Part shown: positions 60,508 through 64,000 of the stretch, piece by piece | Position numbering within the stretch: the stretch's first letter is position 1 | How the letters are laid out: each line of letters opens with the position of its first letter | Source: Chitinophagaceae bacterium | GTDB taxonomy: Bacteria > Bacteroidota > Bacteroidia > Chitinophagales > Chitinophagaceae | DNA length: 64,000 nt | Assembly (NCBI GenBank): GCA_016786885.1 | Contig: JAEUVO010000049.1 | Location: 29,952-93,951, forward strand | Direction: 5' to 3' | The notes under the pieces: model-generated | What the model saw: only the letters and a program-made list of their open reading frames with translations | The model's database searches: none | What the model was told of the DNA's origin: nothing | Translations under genes and position numbers: made by a program

Positions 60508-62667
60508 CTACAAGCTGATATTAACACCAAACATAAAATTGATGCCTGCCATTGGAAAATAATAGTTCTCAGTAATGGTTTCTCCTCCCCAGATATAACT
60601 ATAGGTGTAGCCGTTTGGCTCATATTTCTTGTTCAATATGTTATTTACCTGGCCAATCAGGTTTACTTCTTTTAGCCACTTCATTTTAATTGTATGAATT
60701 GCCCTTACATCTTGTACAAAAAATGCATTTAGCATCCTGCTTTTATTACTGGTATTGTCAAGATATTGCTTGCCGGCATATTTACTCAGGAAACTAAGTT
60801 CAGTATTCTTAAAAGGCAGAATATTCAGTGTGGAGGCTCCTACAACAGCAGGAGAATAGGCTATATCAGATAACGAGTAAGTGTTTAGTTTCTGGGTGCC
60901 ATTATCATAATCATCAATATATTCGGAGAAATCCAATACCTTATTCCGGCTGAAGGTAATATTAGCTACAGCAGTCAGCCATGTATTGAATTTTATACCC
61001 CCCTGCAGTTCAATACCGGCTCTGTAACTTTTGGCAATATTTGTTCTTGTATAGGCACCTACATCATTTATTTTTCCTGTCAGCACCAGTTGATTTTTAT
61101 AATTCATAAAATAGAATGTGGCAGCCCAGTTGAACTTGTTTATTTTTCTTTCTATTCCAAGCTCTATATCATTAAGCCTTTCAGCTTTCGGTTGTTGGGT
61201 TGTTCCTGCTTCAAAATCATCACGGTTTGGTTCTTTATTGGCTATACTGTAGGATAAATATCCTTTCCAGCCTTTATTAGTGTAGCTGATACCTGCTTTT
61301 GGATTAAAGAAATTATAGCGGTTATTTGTATTCAGGGAAGGATTATCTCTGAATCCTTCAATATTGTATTTTACATGCCTGAATTGCAGATCATAAAATA
61401 AGCTCCATTTACTGGCAAGTTGTGTTTGTTCTTTCAGGTAAATTGTAAAATCGGTTTTTTGTGCATCAAGATTATACCAGGTGTCAATCCCGGTCAGACC
61501 GTTTGATGCCCAGATCACTTTACCAAAATGGGTTCCATTATACCGGGTAATACCACCACCCAAAGTAGCTTGCGTTTTACCATCTTTATAATGAAGGGAG
61601 AAAATGTTGCCATAAAAATTATTATCCAGCCATAATTGCCTGATAAAATCTGAATTGAATATAGTATCAGGTCCGTTAACAGGATAGGTCATGCCATAAT
61701 TTGCATAATCCTCATCTGCTTTGTATTGTTCATAGTAACCTTTCCCCTTTGTCAGAAAAACTGCAGTGTTGAAAGACAGTCTCTTTCCGATTGTTTGATT
61801 ATAAAATAATTGGTAATGAGTCTGAGTGTAATTATCTGTTTCATTATCATGAGGTGTACCGGCCTTCTCTGTTCCTGCGTAATTAATCTTTCTGTTACCG
61901 GATTTTAAATCTGCTTCACTTATTCCATACCAGGCCTGGTATGTTTTTTCTTTACCAGAGAAAACATTGAGTCTTAATGAAGCTTTTTTGCCAATATAGG
62001 CAGAAGAAAAGTAGAATGACTTAAGATTACTGTTTGCCCTGTCAATAAAACCATCACTGCTGATTCTTGAAAGCCGAATGTCTGTTACAAAACCATTTTT
62101 CAGGCCTGTTCCAAATTTCAAAGTATTTTTCCACGAACTAAATGAACCGAAGCTATTGTTAAGTTCAGTATATCCCTCTTTATTCAATTCGTTAGTACTG
62201 AAATTAATGCTGGCACCAAAAGCTCCTGCACCGTTGGATGAAGTACCGACACCCCGTTGCACCTGTATACTTCCTGTGGAAGACGAGAAGTCAGGTAAGT
62301 CGACAAAGAAGGTTCCCTGGCTTTCTGCATCATTGTACGGAATTCCATTGAGCGTTACATTAATCCTTGTTGCATCGGTACCGCGGATACGGATACCGGT
62401 ATATCCAATGCCATTTCCTGCATCAGAGTTAATGACCACTGAGGGTGTTTGGTTCAGCAAAAAAGGGATATCCTGTCCAAGGTTTGATTTAGCAATTTCC
62501 TTTTTTGAGAGATTCGTTTTAGTGAATGGTGCATTTTCGCCAGCCCGGACAGCTTTTACCTCGACGGGAGATAAAGTGTAAAAACTGTCTTTACTTTCTT
62601 CTTTTTGCTGTGCAATGGAATTTACGACTGATAAACAAAAACAGCCGTACATGATAATCCTCTTCAT
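60508..62667 (-). CDS. TonB-dependent receptor (thiamine-related)
   Basis: This receptor of about 719 residues starts at ATG 62667 (MKRIIMYGCFCLSVVNSIAQ signal). A plug domain follows (about 35-160, with KEIAKSNLGQDIPFLLNQTPSVV, IRIRGTDATRINVTLNGIPYND and IQVQRGVGTSSNGAGAFGASI) and a 22-strand barrel fills the rest, ending in YYFPMAGINFMFGVNISL. A TPP riboswitch precedes it, so the likely cargo is thiamine or a thiamine-related compound, as for known THI-box-regulated receptors in this phylum. The stop lies by the bidirectional hairpin. Confidence 0.93.
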   Translation of the reverse strand: MKRIIMYGCFCLSVVNSIAQQKEESKDSFYTLSPVEVKAVRAGENAPFTKTNLSKKEIAKSNLGQDIPFLLNQTPSVVINSDAGNGIGYTGIRIRGTDATRINVTLNGIPYNDAESQGTFFVDLPDFSSSTGSIQVQRGVGTSSNGAGAFGASINFSTNELNKEGYTELNNSFGSFSSWKNTLKFGTGLKNGFVTDIRLSRISSDGFIDRANSNLKSFYFSSAYIGKKASLRLNVFSGKEKTYQAWYGISEADLKSGNRKINYAGTEKAGTPHDNETDNYTQTHYQLFYNQTIGKRLSFNTAVFLTKGKGYYEQYKADEDYANYGMTYPVNGPDTIFNSDFIRQLWLDNNFYGNIFSLHYKDGKTQATLGGGITRYNGTHFGKVIWASNGLTGIDTWYNLDAQKTDFTIYLKEQTQLASKWSLFYDLQFRHVKYNIEGFRDNPSLNTNNRYNFFNPKAGISYTNKGWKGYLSYSIANKEPNRDDFEAGTTQQPKAERLNDIELGIERKINKFNWAATFYFMNYKNQLVLTGKINDVGAYTRTNIAKSYRAGIELQGGIKFNTWLTAVANITFSRNKVLDFSEYIDDYDNGTQKLNTYSLSDIAYSPAVVGASTLNILPFKNTELSFLSKYAGKQYLDNTSNKSRMLNAFFVQDVRAIHTIKMKWLKEVNLIGQVNNILNKKYEPNGYTYSYIWGGETITENYYFPMAGINFMFGVNISL

Positions 62668-62732
62668 TTTTTTACATTTAATAGTTAAAAAATAAGAGGG
62701 AAACGCTGTTGGAGAAAGGACATATCTCAACT

Positions 62733-62817
62733 CCTTCCCTTCGCAGGCATTACCCTGACCAGGTTCTACGGGTATAATCTCAGATTCCGGCCATAGGCCG
62801 GAAACACCCCGGGAAAC
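62733..62817 (-). promoter_or_regulatory. TPP (THI-box) riboswitch
   Basis: On the minus strand the conserved parts are all present in order: CGGGGTG, a variable P3 stem (TTCCGGCC/GGCCGGAA), CTGAGATTATACCC, GAACCTGGTCAGGGTAATGCC and GCGAAGGGAA. P1 is formed by TTTCCC and GGGAAG. The aptamer lies about 65 bases upstream of the TonB receptor start. It senses thiamine diphosphate to repress the downstream gene. Confidence 0.93.
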
Positions 62818-62818
62818 C

Positions 62819-62838
62819 TGCCTGCCATCTGGCAGGCA
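62819..62838. repeat. Inverted repeat upstream of the TPP riboswitch
   Basis: TGCCTGCC - ATCT - GGCAGGCA forms an 8-base perfect stem with a 4-base loop. It is in the 5' leader, directly before the aptamer, and could help folding of the RNA or be a small dispersed repeat. Confidence 0.45.
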
Positions 62839-62880
62839 TTGAAAATCAAAGCCTTCTGGTTAATAGGCCAAGAACTGATA

Positions 62881-62888
62881 CAAAAATA
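62881..62888 (-). promoter_or_regulatory. -7 box upstream of the TPP riboswitch
   Basis: TATTTTTG on the minus strand matches TAnnTTTG exactly, so transcription would start near 62874 and include the riboswitch. No convincing -33 box. Confidence 0.5.
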
Positions 62889-62954
62889 GGAAGAAAATAT
62901 TTATGGGATGTAACATTTCTACGCTGTTCTTCGTATCACTCTAAACCATAGTTT

Positions 62955-63674
62955 ATGAAGAAGATATTATTATCGCTTTTATTGCTAGCCAGCACCAGCT
63001 CATTCCTTTTAGCACAAAAAACAATTAATGATGGAAATGCTGAAAAAAGAAATGTAAGCGGATTTCACGGTATTGATGTGGCAACTGGTATTCATTTAAT
63101 TCTGACCGAAGGAAATTCTGAGGAAGTAGCAGTTAGTGCCGCTACCGTTGAATTCCGGAGCAGAATTGTTACGAAGGTGGAAGGCGGTATCCTTAAAATC
63201 CATTATGACAGTAAAACGGGAGCAATTAATAAAAGAAAAGAAAGTAAGGATTTAAAAGCATATGTGTCTTACAAGATGCTTGATCGCTTACATGTAACAA
63301 CTGGTGCTGAGGTTGAAATAAATGGAGTACTTAAGTCCTCTTCTCTTGAACTCAAAGCAAATACCGGTGGATTGGTAAATGGCAAAGTAGATATTAGCTC
63401 TCTTAAGGTAAGTCAAAATACAGGTTCCAAAATTACACTTACAGGAAAAGCTGATAAGCTTGATATTGATGGTGATACTGGCAGCAAATTCAAAGGAGAA
63501 GATATGTCGACTACCAATTGTAATGTATCTGTTAGCACAGGAGCTATAATTTCAGTGATGGCAGAAAAAGAGCTGCAAGTAAGAGCAAATACTGGCGGGG
63601 TAGTAAAGTATAAAGGGAATGCATCTATAAGAGAAATAAAGACCAACACAGGCGGATCTGTTTCAAAAATCTAA
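62955..63674 (+). CDS. GIN-domain (DUF2807) secreted protein
   Basis: This 239-residue protein has a signal peptide (MKKILLSLLLLASTSSFLLAQ) and the head-GIN motif VSGFHGIDVATGIHLILTEGNSEEVAVSAA, followed by a right-handed beta-helix-like series of strands (LKANTGGLVNGKVDISSLKVSQNTGSKITLTGKADKLDI, ending KTNTGGSVSKI). The family is widespread in Bacteroidota and probably cell-surface or periplasmic, but without known function. A homologue follows 20 bases later. Confidence 0.88.
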   Translation: MKKILLSLLLLASTSSFLLAQKTINDGNAEKRNVSGFHGIDVATGIHLILTEGNSEEVAVSAATVEFRSRIVTKVEGGILKIHYDSKTGAINKRKESKDLKAYVSYKMLDRLHVTTGAEVEINGVLKSSSLELKANTGGLVNGKVDISSLKVSQNTGSKITLTGKADKLDIDGDTGSKFKGEDMSTTNCNVSVSTGAIISVMAEKELQVRANTGGVVKYKGNASIREIKTNTGGSVSKI

Positions 63675-63694
63675 ATCATTTTCAATTAAGCAAT

Positions 63695-64000
63695 ATGAAA
63701 AAAATAACATTACTGCTGACCGGCTTAGTTTTCAGTCTTGGCCTTTTTGCCCAGATAAATGACCCCAATGCCCAGGTAAGAGAAGCAAAAAAATTTCATG
63801 GTATCAGCGTATCTAATGCCTTTGATGTTTACCTCAATCAAAGTAATGAGGAAGCAGTAGCAGTGAGTGCAGCCAGTACCAAAGACAGGGATATGATAAC
63901 AGTAGAAGTAAAAAGTGGTGTATTACATATTGGCCTTCATAAAGACTGGAAATGGAACAAAGGGAACAAAAAACTGAAGGCTTATATTTCCTTTAAGGAG
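63695..64000 (+). CDS. GIN-domain (DUF2807) secreted protein, N-terminal fragment
   Basis: The gene starts at ATG 63695 with a signal peptide (MKKITLLLTGLVFSLGLFAQ) and continues to the window end. After it, REAKKFHGISVSNAFDVYLNQSNEEAVAVSAAST is clearly homologous to the head-GIN region of the preceding protein. 102 codons are visible. It is a tandem paralogue. The 3' part is outside the window. Confidence 0.88.
   Translation, partial: MKKITLLLTGLVFSLGLFAQINDPNAQVREAKKFHGISVSNAFDVYLNQSNEEAVAVSAASTKDRDMITVEVKSGVLHIGLHKDWKWNKGNKKLKAYISFKE

Overview
The window is ordinary chromosomal DNA of a Gram-negative Bacteroidota, most likely of the Chitinophagaceae. The evidence is: Bacteroidota-type promoters (-7 box TAnnTTTG, often followed by a C/G-rich stretch), almost no Shine-Dalgarno sequences, glutamine synthetase III, a eukaryote-type NADP isocitrate dehydrogenase, type IX secretion parts (a DUF5103/Plug protein, a gliding-type C-terminal domain adhesin and its PorP/SprF partner), a lipidated TamA-like protein, RDD/SpoIIM/MoxR/DUF58 genes and GIN-domain proteins. 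I see no prophage, insertion sequence, CRISPR array or tRNA gene.

Layout. 1-180 is the end of proS. 802-7121 is a conserved membrane/AAA+ cluster: RDD on the minus strand, then SpoIIM-like, DUF4129, DUF4350, MoxR ATPase and DUF58 on the plus strand. 7185-16586 holds truB, tamL-like, an rRNA-type SpoU methyltransferase, a LolC/E-like permease, the T9SS plug, the SRP RNA, a fructose-6-phosphate aldolase-type transaldolase and several envelope genes. 16816-31087 holds an M19 dipeptidase, glutamine synthetase III, purL-hldD, proC, an amidohydrolase, pyrG and yidC. 31210-39799 holds small secreted proteins, a TPR protein, comA-aroE, a minus-strand operon (unknown gene, rdgB, ECF sigma, anti-sigma-like, thioesterase) and ilvE. 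39924-44151 holds the T9SS cargo/PorP pair and rpsL-rpsG. 44234-50228 holds a dCMP deaminase, icd, a Crp/Fnr regulator, a DtxR/MntR regulator and unknown genes. 50367-64000 holds a glycogen-phosphorylase-like protein, ispH, a GH13 lipoprotein, an HtrA protease, an acyl-CoA reductase/ferredoxin pair, a candidate small RNA, ddl-PASTA-rhodanese, a TPP-riboswitch-controlled TonB receptor and two tandem GIN-domain proteins.

The most interesting signals are mostly regulatory or cryptic: a structured RNA candidate with its own -7 box at about 58007-58113; a phosphorylase-family protein with threonine where the PLP lysine should be; an exact FNR-type palindrome and a second related one between icd and a Crp/Fnr gene whose recognition helix has the E-x-x-S-R signature; a perfect inverted repeat covering the predicted -7 box of the DtxR-type regulator; an anti-sigma-like protein with three copies of a Pro-Pro/Trp repeat; and a TPP riboswitch in front of a TonB receptor. 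All functional calls rest on sequence motifs read by eye; no database search was run.
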